This document shows, one piece after another, positions 12,576 through 19,296 of a stretch of DNA of 19,296 nt. The first letter of the stretch is position 1, and each line of letters begins with the position of its first letter. Made by a program: the position numbers and the translations under genes. The DNA lies in the NCBI GenBank assembly GCA_964463325.1, contig CAYXBY010000032.1, forward strand, positions 1 through 19,296, in the 5' to 3' direction. The notes below the pieces were generated by a model. The model did not search any database, was not told where the DNA came from, and saw only the letters and a program-made list of their open reading frames with translations. This stretch comes from UMGS1002 sp964463325. Its GTDB lineage: Bacteria > Bacillota > Clostridia > Oscillospirales > CAG-272.

Positions 12576-14493
12576 TTATTCGTCAGGCACGTCAGACACT
12601 GGAGTTACGGGTTTCAAGACAGGCATCTCCATGTTATCAAGCTCGTCCTTGACCGATTCGTACAGCTGCGTCAGTAGCTCATAGCTGCGCGGGGTCCGCT
12701 TGGCGTCGATATGCAGCGTTACGCTCTCATACATCAGCGGATAGCACCAGGAATGCGGGGGTGACTGTGAGTGAATCCAGCCGTATGGCGCCGTCATCGT
12801 TCGGAACAGACTCCATCGACAGATACCTCCGCTGCTCGCGGCTCAGCGCGTTAAACTCGGAGATGTAGGTCTCAAGCAGGCGCTCGGCCAGCTCATTATC
12901 TGTTTGCGGCAGATGCTGTATATAGGAGAAGCTTCCACTGTTATCATACAGCTTGATATAAATGCCGGCGCTCTTTTTTGAGTAGGCGCAGTCACTGCCA
13001 TCGAGGCGATATTCTGGCGTGGGGATGAGTGCGTACGCCATGGCCATGAGGCTGTCGGTGGTCGCCGGATAGTAGTTGGGATCGCGGTACTGCGAGGGTA
13101 TCAGCTGCATGACGTTCTCGAGCTCATGGGAAACCTGATCATTGAAGGATGATGGATATTCCCCACACAGCCGGCGCACGACCGTCCGTCCGCTCTTGGT
13201 GGTCAGCTCGACCAGAACATAGTTGTAGCGCTGGTATTTGTTCCAGCGGTGGTTGTAGCTGAGCAGCCCGGTGACAACGCGGTGCACATCCTTGTCACGG
13301 ATGGGCTCCTCGGCGCATGCGAAGTAGTCGAGAGGGTTCGGATCATTATTTTCTTGTCTGTAATAGGTGGTATCGTTGATCTTCGGTGCCAGTCTGACGT
13401 AGTCGATGTCGTTCGGGTCGGTTGGCGTGCTTGCTCAGAACGAGATGCCGGTCAGCCAGATGCAGCAGGCGAACAGCGCGGCAAAGAGTGGTAGTATCCA
13501 GATGCTTCGGGTCGCGCTGAGCATGCTGCGCAGCTTTTTTGTGGTGATGAGCTCATAAAGATAATAGATCACGATGGTGGCCACGCCGAGCACCCACAAA
13601 AGCTCACTGCCGCCGTCAAAAAATGCGACGTAGACGAACAGCATTGCAGTTGGCAGCGAGATGAGCATGCGATAGAGCGTCTGCTGCCACTTGCCGGGCG
13701 CGGGCATGCCGGCGCTCTCGCTTTTGCGTGCGCGGAAGATGAGCCAGCCGGCAGCCACATGCACCAGTGCCAGCACGGCTGAGTATATCAGCGGCGGCAA
13801 TTGCGGCCCGCGGATCATCAGCGACAGCGGCTCAAATAGCATGAAGGCCAGATAATCCTCAAGCTGCGATGAGATGTAGATAAACGGTGCGTATTCCGCC
13901 AGGCAGGCCGAGAAGATCCATATCGCCATCTTGGGCAGCAGCATGACGCAGCCGTACAGCCCGATGGCGGAGATGGGCGTTCCGGTGGCGGCCAGCGCGG
14001 CCGGCACAAAGGCGGCGGTGCACAGCGTCGAGACGCCGAAATGCAGCAGCACTGTCCACACCGTGGTCATGCTAAGCGTGATATACGGCGTCGTCAGGCA
14101 CAGCGGCAGCCACAGCAGGCCGCTGACAATGACAGTCACCAGCAATATGCCCCATATCCAGGTCATACCCGCAGCGAAAAAGCTGAAATACAGCGCACTG
14201 CGCGTCGCGGGCAGGGAATGGTAAAAGTCCGAGTCGCGGCGGTTGGTGAGGAAGGAGAAGGCGGTGTACATTATGATGGGCGCCAGTGCGATCAGTCCCC
14301 AGAGCAAAATGGCATAGAAGGCGTAGCTTACCTCAAAGCTATAGTAGCCTATGTCGCGCTGACTTTGAGTTATCATGTTGATGAGCGGCACGAGCGCCGA
14401 GCCGACCACGCAGACTATGCCCGAGCATATGCCCGCGACACGTGTGCGGCGCAGGCCGAGGCGGTAAAGCCCCGAGTCAAACAGCTTATTCAT
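12576..14493 (-). pseudogene. ABC transporter permease (YtrC/YtrD-like) with extracytoplasmic domain, broken twice
   Basis: The start at 14493 (MNKLFDSGLYRLGLRRTR) has GGAGG 6 bases upstream and overlaps the ATPase stop codon by 8 bases. About 350 residues with six or more membrane helices run to IWLTGISF, then an in-frame TGA at 13435-13437. Coding goes on in the same frame with no other stop: PTDPNDIDYVRLAPKI, then LSYNHRWNKYQRYNYVLVEL, the C-terminal domain usual for this permease family. A second break is a run of five Cs (12757-12761). With one C removed, the reading continues as VTPHSWCYPLMYESV and on to the stop at 12576. The intact product would be about 640 residues. Two independent lesions favour a decayed gene; recoding or sequencing error is possible. 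The first 352 residues could still make a truncated permease. Confidence 0.78.
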
Positions 14494-15415
14494 GCTGAAC
14501 CTCCTTTGCACCAAGCTCCTTCAGCCCATCGGTGTAGCCGAGGGCGTCGAGCTCATAAATGAAGACCTCCTCGAGACTGAGCGGCAGTATGTCGAGCAGC
14601 GCCGGGGCAGGGGAGCGCGAGCACAGCTCATGACGTAGCTTCTCGCGGTCACCGCGAACGATCAGCGTTACCACCGAGCCGGTCTGACGGTAGGAAAGCA
14701 GCTCGATGCCGTCGAAATGCGAGCGCTCGACGGGCGTTGTGTAGCCGAGCTGGAGCTTGAAAAGCGAGGTCTTGAGATTTTGAATGTCGCTCTCGAGCAC
14801 CAGACCGCCGCGGTGCAGCAGCGCCAGCTGGTCGCAGGTGTCCTCGAGCTCGCGCAACGAATGTGAGGCCAGTATGGCGGTGGCGCCACGCTCGAGAATG
14901 TCGTCATATATCACGCTGCGGACGGCGTTGCGCTTGATGGGGTCGAGACCGTCGAAGGTCTCGTCGAGAAAGAGATATTTGGGACGGGCGGACAGCGCCA
15001 GAATGATGGCGGCCTGCCGCTTCATGCCCTTGGAAAAGGTGTTGATGCCGCGCGTCATGCTCAGCTCGAAGCGCTCGCACAGTGTGCGCAGGCGCTCGAC
15101 GTCAAAGGCGGGGTAGAGCCGTTGGTATACGCGCCCCATCTCGCGCAGGTCAGACTGAGACAGAAAATACAGATCGTCCGGCACAAAGGCGATGCTGCCC
15201 TTGACGGCGGGATTTTCGTACACAGGCTGACCGTCGATGGCCACGCTGCCGCTGCGGGGACGGTAAATGCCCGAAAGTATGCGCAGCAGGGTGGATTTGC
15301 CGGCGCCGTTGCTGCCCACAAGGCCGTAAACGCAGCCCTCCGGAATCGTTACGCTCAGACGGTCAATGGCGCAGAAATCGCCAAAATACATGCTGAGCTC
15401 ATGTGTTTGGATCAT
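14486..15415 (-). CDS. ABC transporter ATP-binding protein, YtrB-like
   Basis: A 309-residue cytoplasmic ATPase. Walker A GSNGAGKST is at 34-42, the signature loop is FSKGMKRQ at 127-134, Walker B is KYLFLDET with Asp151/Glu152, and His185 in ASHS is the switch histidine. The signature starts FSKGM rather than LSGGQ, as in YtrB-type proteins. Residues 215-309 are a C-terminal extension that includes the usual regulatory beta-rich part. It should energise the adjacent permease, in Bacillus a cell-envelope stress or acetoin-linked system, but the substrate here is unknown. The start at 15415 overlaps the end of the GntR gene by 17 bases, with GGAGG about 9 bases upstream, so it is translated in an operon. 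The permease partner is broken. Confidence 0.92.
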   Translation of the reverse strand: MIQTHELSMYFGDFCAIDRLSVTIPEGCVYGLVGSNGAGKSTLLRILSGIYRPRSGSVAIDGQPVYENPAVKGSIAFVPDDLYFLSQSDLREMGRVYQRLYPAFDVERLRTLCERFELSMTRGINTFSKGMKRQAAIILALSARPKYLFLDETFDGLDPIKRNAVRSVIYDDILERGATAILASHSLRELEDTCDQLALLHRGGLVLESDIQNLKTSLFKLQLGYTTPVERSHFDGIELLSYRQTGSVVTLIVRGDREKLRHELCSRSPAPALLDILPLSLEEVFIYELDALGYTDGLKELGAKEVQHE

Positions 15416-15788
15416 TTTGAGTTACCTCCCTTGAGTTTTCTGCCACAGCAGACAGTATGTCGGCCTGCGGGACACCGGCTGCCCGCAGCTCAGCCGCCAG
15501 CGCGGCCAGCTCGAGCAGGCGGGCGCGGCTGCCCGACAGTATTTTTTGCTGTGCGTCGCGTGCCACAAAGGCGCCGCGAGCCGCCACGGTGACGATAATG
15601 CCGCGTCGGCACAGTTCGTTGTAGGCGCGCTGCACTGTGTTGGGGTTTACCCCGAGCAGGGTCGACAGCTCGCGCACCGACGGCAGCTGTGCCTCGTCGG
15701 CCAGCACCCCGGCGCTTATTTCACGGCAGATGCTGTCGATTATTTGCTCATAGATGGGGACTCTGGATAGCTTATCCAGCGTCAGCAC
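15399..15788 (-). CDS. GntR-family repressor, YtrA subfamily
   Basis: A 129-residue protein. Residues 1-75 are the GntR winged helix: PIYEQIIDSICREISAGVL, LPSVRELSTLLGVNPNTVQRAYNELCRRGII. The remaining 55 residues form only two helices, as in the short YtrA subfamily with no large ligand domain. Such proteins repress the ABC operon they head. I choose the GTG at 15788, 8 bases after GGAGG; an in-frame GTG at 15797 would overlap that site. The palindromic operator lies just downstream of its promoter, which supports self-repression. Confidence 0.9.
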   Translation of the reverse strand: MLTLDKLSRVPIYEQIIDSICREISAGVLADEAQLPSVRELSTLLGVNPNTVQRAYNELCRRGIIVTVAARGAFVARDAQQKILSGSRARLLELAALAAELRAAGVPQADILSAVAENSREVTQNDPNT

Positions 15789-15815
15789 TCTAACCACCTC
15801 CTGAAGATGTGTTCT

Positions 15816-15842
15816 AACTGTATTATTTGTGTTAATACAGTT
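15816..15842 (-). promoter_or_regulatory. Perfect palindromic operator, likely for the GntR protein
   Basis: AACTGTATTA, 7 bases, TAATACAGTT: both 10-base arms match exactly. It begins two bases after the -10 box, over the start of transcription, the usual place for a repressor. TGTATTA...TAATACA is typical of YtrA-type operators. Confidence 0.85.
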
Positions 15843-15844
15843 GT

Positions 15845-15873
15845 ATTATATCACGCCAATGACTGCTTGTCAA
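15845..15873 (-). promoter_or_regulatory. Consensus sigma-A promoter of the GntR-ABC operon
   Basis: TTGACA (15868-15873), 17-base spacer, TATAAT (15845-15850) on the minus strand: full consensus, kept in check by the adjoining operator. Confidence 0.9.
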
Positions 15874-15951
15874 GAGAAAAATCAAAATTTTTTTGACAGC
15901 TTACGCCGCCCTCAAAAATCATTTTGCCACCGCAAACCTTCCGCACGATGG

Positions 15952-15980
15952 TTGACATCAACGCGCTTTTGTGGTATGAT
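15952..15980 (+). promoter_or_regulatory. Sigma-A promoter of the dus-sigma operon
   Basis: TTGACA (15952-15957), 17-base spacer, TATGAT (15975-15980). It lies about 40 bases before the ATG at 16024, whose ribosome-binding site is GGGAGG. Confidence 0.82.
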
Positions 15981-16023
15981 ACCGTTGTGAATGATCTGAT
16001 GTGGCGAAGGGAGGCGTGAGAGC

Positions 16024-17031
16024 ATGAGGATAGGTAATATCGAGCTGCCGCACGGGCTTGTGCTGGCGCCCATGGCGGGCGTGGCGGACACGACTATGCG
16101 GCGTCTCTGTCGGCGCATGGGTGCGGACTACACCGTCAGCGAAATGCTCTCGGCCAAGGCGCTGTGCTACGAGCAGCGAGGGCGGCGAACCGATGCCTCC
16201 GACTGCAAAACGGCATCGCTGTCGCTCATCACGCCTGAGGAGGCGCCCTGCGCGGTGCAGATATTCGGCGCTGAGCCTGAGTATATGGCACGCGCGGCGG
16301 AAATGTTAGAGAGTGGAGAGTATCGCGGGGCGGGCGAGCTGCGCCCGGCTGCTATCGATATCAATATGGGTTGCCCGGTGCACAAGGTGGTGTCCTGCGG
16401 CGAGGGCAGCGCGCTGATGAAGCAGCCTCGGCTGGTCGAGAGCATAATTTCAGCTGTGCGCCGTGCGACGCGCCTGCCGGTGACGGTCAAGCTGCGAGCC
16501 GGTTGGGACGAGCACAGCATCAATGCGCCCGAGCTTTCGCGCATCGCCGAGGCCTGCGGCGCCGACGCCGTGTGCATACACGCCCGCACACGCATGCAGT
16601 TTTACGCGCCGAGCGCCGACTGGAGCGTCATTTCACGCGTGCGCGAGGCGGTCAGCATCCCGGTGATAGGCAACGGCGACGTGACCTGCGCTGATGATGC
16701 CGTCGCCATGCTGGAGCAGACAGGCTGCGACGGCGTCGCGGTTGCGCGGGGGGCGCTGGGCAACCCCTGGCTGTTTTCAGAGATAGTCGCACGGCTGGAT
16801 GGCGTCGAATATGTTCCGCCGACACCCGAGCAGCGGCTGGCGGTCGCCATGGAGCACGGTGAGGCGTTGATCGCACGTAAGGGCGAGCGGGCGGGATTGG
16901 CCGAGGCTCGCGCCCGACTGTCGCAGTACACGCGCGGCTTTCGCGGCGGCGCGGCAGCGCGGGACGATATCATGCACGCGCCCGATCTTGAGTCGCTGCG
17001 CGGCATACTTGAACAGATAATACTGGGTTGA
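16024..17031 (+). CDS. dus: tRNA-dihydrouridine synthase (DusB-like)
   Basis: A 335-residue flavoenzyme that reduces uridines to dihydrouridine in the D-loop of tRNA using FMN and NADPH. Landmarks: LAPMAGVAD (14-22) in the FMN-binding barrel, VQIFG (78-82), INMGCP with catalytic Cys117, VKLRAGW (155-161), IHARTR (185-190), IGNGDV and ARGALGNPWLF near 255-265. All core residues are present and the length is normal. It is the first gene after its promoter; the ECF sigma gene begins 29 bases past its stop with no terminator between, so the two are likely co-transcribed. Many Firmicutes carry dus as a housekeeping gene; the link to the sigma factor is positional only. Confidence 0.94.
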   Translation: MRIGNIELPHGLVLAPMAGVADTTMRRLCRRMGADYTVSEMLSAKALCYEQRGRRTDASDCKTASLSLITPEEAPCAVQIFGAEPEYMARAAEMLESGEYRGAGELRPAAIDINMGCPVHKVVSCGEGSALMKQPRLVESIISAVRRATRLPVTVKLRAGWDEHSINAPELSRIAEACGADAVCIHARTRMQFYAPSADWSVISRVREAVSIPVIGNGDVTCADDAVAMLEQTGCDGVAVARGALGNPWLFSEIVARLDGVEYVPPTPEQRLAVAMEHGEALIARKGERAGLAEARARLSQYTRGFRGGAAARDDIMHAPDLESLRGILEQIILG

Positions 17032-17060
17032 TCGCATATATTATTAAAGGAGGCAAACGA

Positions 17061-17642
17061 ATGGCACTTGACAATCAAATATTGCTGGCGCTGATGCGGC
17101 GTGTCGCCTCCGGAGATGAGGTGGCCTTTGAGCAGCTTGTGCGGCATTTTGAGGCGTCGATATACAATCTGGCATATTCGGGACTGCGGCACAGGCAGGA
17201 CGCCGAGGACGTCACGCAGGAGGTCTTTTTGCGGCTGTGGCGCACGCGGGGCGATTTCCGCGGCGAATGCTCGGTGCGGACATATGTCATGCACATAGCG
17301 CACAACGCCATAACCGATGCCATGCGGCGGCGGACAGGCCGTGCGGTGACGGCGCTGCCTGATGACGCCGATGAGGACGATGCACCGCGCCGCGAGCTGG
17401 CGGATACGACAAATCTTGAAGAGGAATATATTCAAAAGGAGCGCCACGCAGCCGTGCGTCGCGCTATCGATCGGCTCGAGCCGGACAGCAGGACGGTGGT
17501 GGTCATGCGCGATATCGACGGCATGAGCTACGCTGAGATATCTGAGGCGACCGGGCTGCCGCTGGGGACGGTCAAGAGTCGGCTGTCCCGTGCGCGTGAC
17601 CAATTAAAAGAATTTTTGAAAAAGGGGAACTTTTTCGGCTGA
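17061..17642 (+). CDS. ECF-type RNA polymerase sigma factor
   Basis: A 193-residue sigma factor with only regions 2 and 4. Region 2 is at about 20-90 (FEQLVRHFEASIYNLAYS, DAEDVTQEVFLRLW, SVRTYVMHIAHNAITDAMRRR). A short acidic linker (DDADEDDAPR) follows. Region 4 is at about 128-185, with the helix-turn-helix SYAEISEATGLPLGTVKSRL. It directs RNA polymerase to stress or envelope genes when released by its anti-sigma factor. The start at 17061 is set by AGGAGG 7 bases upstream. The zinc-finger anti-sigma gene follows after 41 bases. No typical ECF promoter (AAC / CGT pair) was made out upstream. Confidence 0.93.
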   Translation: MALDNQILLALMRRVASGDEVAFEQLVRHFEASIYNLAYSGLRHRQDAEDVTQEVFLRLWRTRGDFRGECSVRTYVMHIAHNAITDAMRRRTGRAVTALPDDADEDDAPRRELADTTNLEEEYIQKERHAAVRRAIDRLEPDSRTVVVMRDIDGMSYAEISEATGLPLGTVKSRLSRARDQLKEFLKKGNFFG

Positions 17643-17683
17643 TCTGCGTCAGTATACTTGAATACACCGGAAAGGAGACTTCC

Positions 17684-18427
17684 ATGGATAGTAATAAAAG
17701 CATCACCCATGTCAGCTGTGAGCAGGCGGATATACTGCTGAACGAGTATATCGACGGTGAGCTGGACTCTGTGACAGCCGCCGCCGTGGAGGCTCACCTG
17801 GCTGAGTGTGACGACTGCCGACACAGCTGTGAGCAGCTGCGCGCCATCTGTGACGCTGTCAGCGACACGGCCGAGGCAGTCCCGCCCGCGCTGCATGGCA
17901 GGATAATGGCCGCGGTGCATGCCGAGGCACGCGCCTCGCGTCGCCGTCGCTTTGTCAGTCGGTTTGGCGCAGGGATCGCGGCGCTGCTTTGCTTTGGCGT
18001 TATCGCGACGGCGGCAATTCGGCACATGTCAGATGTGCCCGATGTCGATACGCCGCCTGACGGCCGTATGGCAGAGGAAAGCAGCGCGAGCTATGTCGAT
18101 CAGCACGGCTTGTCCGATAAAGTGATCGTGGCGCAGCCGGAGCAGGAGCAGGACAGAGACGTATACGACCTGCCGCCGTCTGAGGGCAACGATGCGCCGG
18201 AGAATGACGGCGATATCAGCTGGTGCACGGATGACTGGATGCTTACACTGCTGGGGGATGGTAGCTTTGTCCTCGAGCGGGGCAGTGCGTCGGTCAGTGG
18301 ACAGTACAGCATCGTCGACGACCTGCTGACGCTGAACGCAGACGGCCTGGTGGCTGTCTACAGTTACAGCACGGTCGATGGTCACGCCGAATTTGCCCAT
18401 GTGTCGGGCGAGCGGCTGCTGTCATGA
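17684..18427 (+). CDS. Transmembrane anti-sigma factor with zinc-binding (zf-HC2) domain
   Basis: A 247-residue protein. Residues 8-60 are the anti-sigma domain, with Cys12 and the HxxxCxxC motif (His38, Cys42, Cys45) that binds zinc and holds the sigma factor at the membrane. One helix lies at about 94-112. Residues 113-247 would be outside the cell: an acidic, low-complexity stalk, then a beta-rich domain (TDDWMLTLLGDGSFVLERG onward) that may sense a signal. AAAGGAG lies 6 bases before the ATG. Its stop codon overlaps the start of the next gene (ATGA), so the two are translationally coupled. Release by proteolysis or zinc loss is the usual route in this family; which applies is not visible. 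Confidence 0.88.
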   Translation: MDSNKSITHVSCEQADILLNEYIDGELDSVTAAAVEAHLAECDDCRHSCEQLRAICDAVSDTAEAVPPALHGRIMAAVHAEARASRRRRFVSRFGAGIAALLCFGVIATAAIRHMSDVPDVDTPPDGRMAEESSASYVDQHGLSDKVIVAQPEQEQDRDVYDLPPSEGNDAPENDGDISWCTDDWMLTLLGDGSFVLERGSASVSGQYSIVDDLLTLNADGLVAVYSYSTVDGHAEFAHVSGERLLS

Positions 18428-19011
18428 GCCGCGTATGTATACTTAGCGGTGACTGTCGGCTTTACGAGCTGACGGCACTGCTGATAGAGCAGCGTGGGCA
18501 TGCGGCGGTCACGGCGCCGGGGGCGTATCCGCTGATATGGGATGCGGACACGGTGCCGCTGCCGCGGCGGACAGCCGGTCAGGCTGTGATCGCGGTGAGT
18601 CGCGAGCCGGAGCAGCTGTCTGAGGCGGTACGGGGACGATGCGTGAGCATTTTAAGCCGACCGTTTGAATTTGAGCAGCTTTGGGATGCACTTGACACTG
18701 CCCTGTCGGGTGTCGGGCGGCAGCTGCTGCCGCCTGAGCGCCGTGCGCGGATGCCGGCTATTTCGCTGGACGAGCCGCGCAGATGTGTGACCTGCGGGCG
18801 GCGCAGTGTGACGCTGACGCCGTCTGAGCTGGCGATATTTTTGCTGCTGGCGAGCCGTCGGGGGCAGGTGGTCAGTCGTGAGGAGCTTGAGGGTGCGCTG
18901 TGTGGCGAGAGCCTGACGGTGCACATGTGTGCACTGCGTAAAAAGCTTGGGACACTCACGCGGCTGCCGCTACTGACGACCGTCAGGGGGCAAGGGTATC
19001 GGCTGGGGTAG
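18424..19011 (+). CDS. OmpR/PhoB-like winged-helix protein with degenerate receiver
   Basis: A 195-residue protein. Residues 115-195 are a complete OmpR-type winged helix (VTLTPSELAIFLLL, SREELEGALCGE, VHMCALRKKLG, TTVRGQGYRLG). Residues 1-95 keep the shape of a response-regulator receiver (VCILSGDCRLYELTALLIEQRGH opening, SILSRPFEFEQLWDAL ending) but the middle is shortened. The conserved phosphate-site lysine before Pro-Phe is Arg (SRPF), and no certain phosphoacceptor aspartate is placed; Asp40 or Asp42 in IWDADTVPLP are the only candidates. No histidine kinase is nearby. Its ATG overlaps the anti-sigma stop codon and it has no strong ribosome-binding site of its own, so it depends on coupling. 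It probably works without phosphorylation. Confidence 0.8.
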   Translation: MSRVCILSGDCRLYELTALLIEQRGHAAVTAPGAYPLIWDADTVPLPRRTAGQAVIAVSREPEQLSEAVRGRCVSILSRPFEFEQLWDALDTALSGVGRQLLPPERRARMPAISLDEPRRCVTCGRRSVTLTPSELAIFLLLASRRGQVVSREELEGALCGESLTVHMCALRKKLGTLTRLPLLTTVRGQGYRLG

Positions 19012-19013
19012 GT

Positions 19014-19054
19014 GAAGCATTGCATACTTCGGCGCTGGTGAGGCTGGCAGCCTC
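19014..19054 (+). repeat. Composite palindromic repeat after the winged-helix gene
   Basis: GAAGCAT-TGC-ATACTTC (19014-19030, one G-T mismatch), linker CGGCGCT, then GAGGCT-GGC-AGCCTC (19040-19054). It begins 2 bases after the stop codon. It has the same organisation as 11661-11700. Confidence 0.7.
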
Positions 19055-19066
19055 GGGGCTGGGTTG

Positions 19067-19152
19067 ACCGATTGTTATCGGTAAGCCGATGCTTTGTACT
19101 TTCTGTCTCGTGACAGAGAAGTAACCGTTCAGACCGCCAAAGGCGGTCTGAA
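19067..19152. repeat. Run of three hairpins, dispersed-repeat-like
   Basis: ACCGAT-TGTT-ATCGGT (19067-19082), TACTTTCTGTC-TCGT-GACAGAGAAGTA (19097-19123) and a perfect 11-bp stem TTCAGACCGCC-AAA-GGCGGTCTGAA (19128-19152). No gene is seen from 19012 to 19296. The last hairpin could end the dus-sigma transcript but has no T tract. The text around it resembles intergenic repeats common in Oscillospiraceae (from memory, not searched). Confidence 0.55.
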
Positions 19153-19238
19153 CCCAAAGAACACGCCGAGTGTCGGAGCCCCCCATCTCCGCTTAGTACG
19201 TCCCGACCGGCGTTTATCATGCCGCAAATGAGAATTGA

Positions 19239-19274
19239 ACAAAAAATTGCCGTGGGCATCAGCTCACGGCAATT
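19239..19274 (-). terminator. Terminator of a minus-strand gene beyond the window
   Basis: On the minus strand AATTGCCGTG, a 10-base loop, CACGGCAATT, then more Ts (six in all at the stem edge). It is enclosed by a larger inverted repeat (19224-19283) in which GCAAATGAGA...TCTCATTTGC also pairs, leaving a 12-base bulge. It points to a gene read leftward from beyond 19296. Confidence 0.7.
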
Positions 19275-19296
19275 CTCATTTGCGTCACCGGCTGTC

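Noticed and set aside
13435..13437. TGA as a selenocysteine codon in the ABC permease
   Set aside because: No selenocysteine is known in this permease family, no clear stem-loop of the bacterial SECIS type follows, and a second unrelated lesion exists in the same gene, so nonsense mutation is simpler.
15893..15921. A second plus-strand promoter with TTGACA at 15893 before dus
   Set aside because: The position 17 bases downstream has no acceptable -10 box, while the promoter at 15952-15980 is complete.
16602..17603. 333-codon minus-strand frame across the dus and sigma genes
   Set aside because: It spans two well-supported plus-strand genes and the gap between them, and the translation resembles no protein.

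Overview
The window looks like chromosome of a moderately GC-rich Gram-positive Clostridia, most likely a Ruminococcaceae/Oscillospiraceae-type gut bacterium. The signs are strong AGGAGG ribosome-binding sites, seven or more near-consensus sigma-A promoters with a 17-bp spacer, an N-terminally extended RNase J, an AbrB with a zinc ribbon, a YtrA-type GntR/ABC locus, and intergenic palindromic repeats of the kind scattered in those genomes. The genus cannot be fixed from sequence alone. No tRNA, rRNA, CRISPR array or transposase was seen.

Layout. 1-250: terminator and three copies of a 17-bp palindrome. 245-5623 (minus strand): a CpXC zinc protein, a membrane-anchored parvulin-type peptidyl-prolyl isomerase, RNase J with its own promoter and a leader terminator, and a small tail-anchored protein. 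5624-6111: AT-rich regulatory region in front of a plus-strand AbrB-like regulator. 6358-6657: a gene-free block of nested hairpins. 6658-10841 (minus strand): an apparent operon of an MBOAT-family membrane protein, a two-copy AlgJ/AlgX (SGNH/DHHW-like) exported protein and an Rrf2 regulator. 10873-11277: a small helix-turn-helix protein whose promoter contains a LexA/SOS box. 11432-12510 (plus strand): an HPr-like protein lacking the active histidine, and small membrane proteins of unknown role. 12576-15788 (minus strand): a GntR regulator, ABC ATPase and a broken ABC permease behind a perfect palindromic operator. 16024-19011 (plus strand): Dus tRNA-dihydrouridine synthase, ECF sigma factor, zinc-binding anti-sigma factor, and an atypical response-regulator-like winged-helix protein. 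19012-19296: repeats and a terminator belonging to a minus-strand gene outside the window.

The strongest candidate for something undescribed is the MBOAT/AlgJ-like pair. It has the architecture of an alginate-type O-acetylation machine and is open end to end. However, the MBOAT has lost both signature histidines, and both SGNH-like copies have lost the catalytic serine and the Asp-x-His-Trp signature. The whole module therefore appears non-catalytic yet preserved. Second is the SOS-controlled HTH protein. Third is the sigma/anti-sigma/degenerate-receiver cassette. Fourth is a likely attenuator in the RNase J leader.
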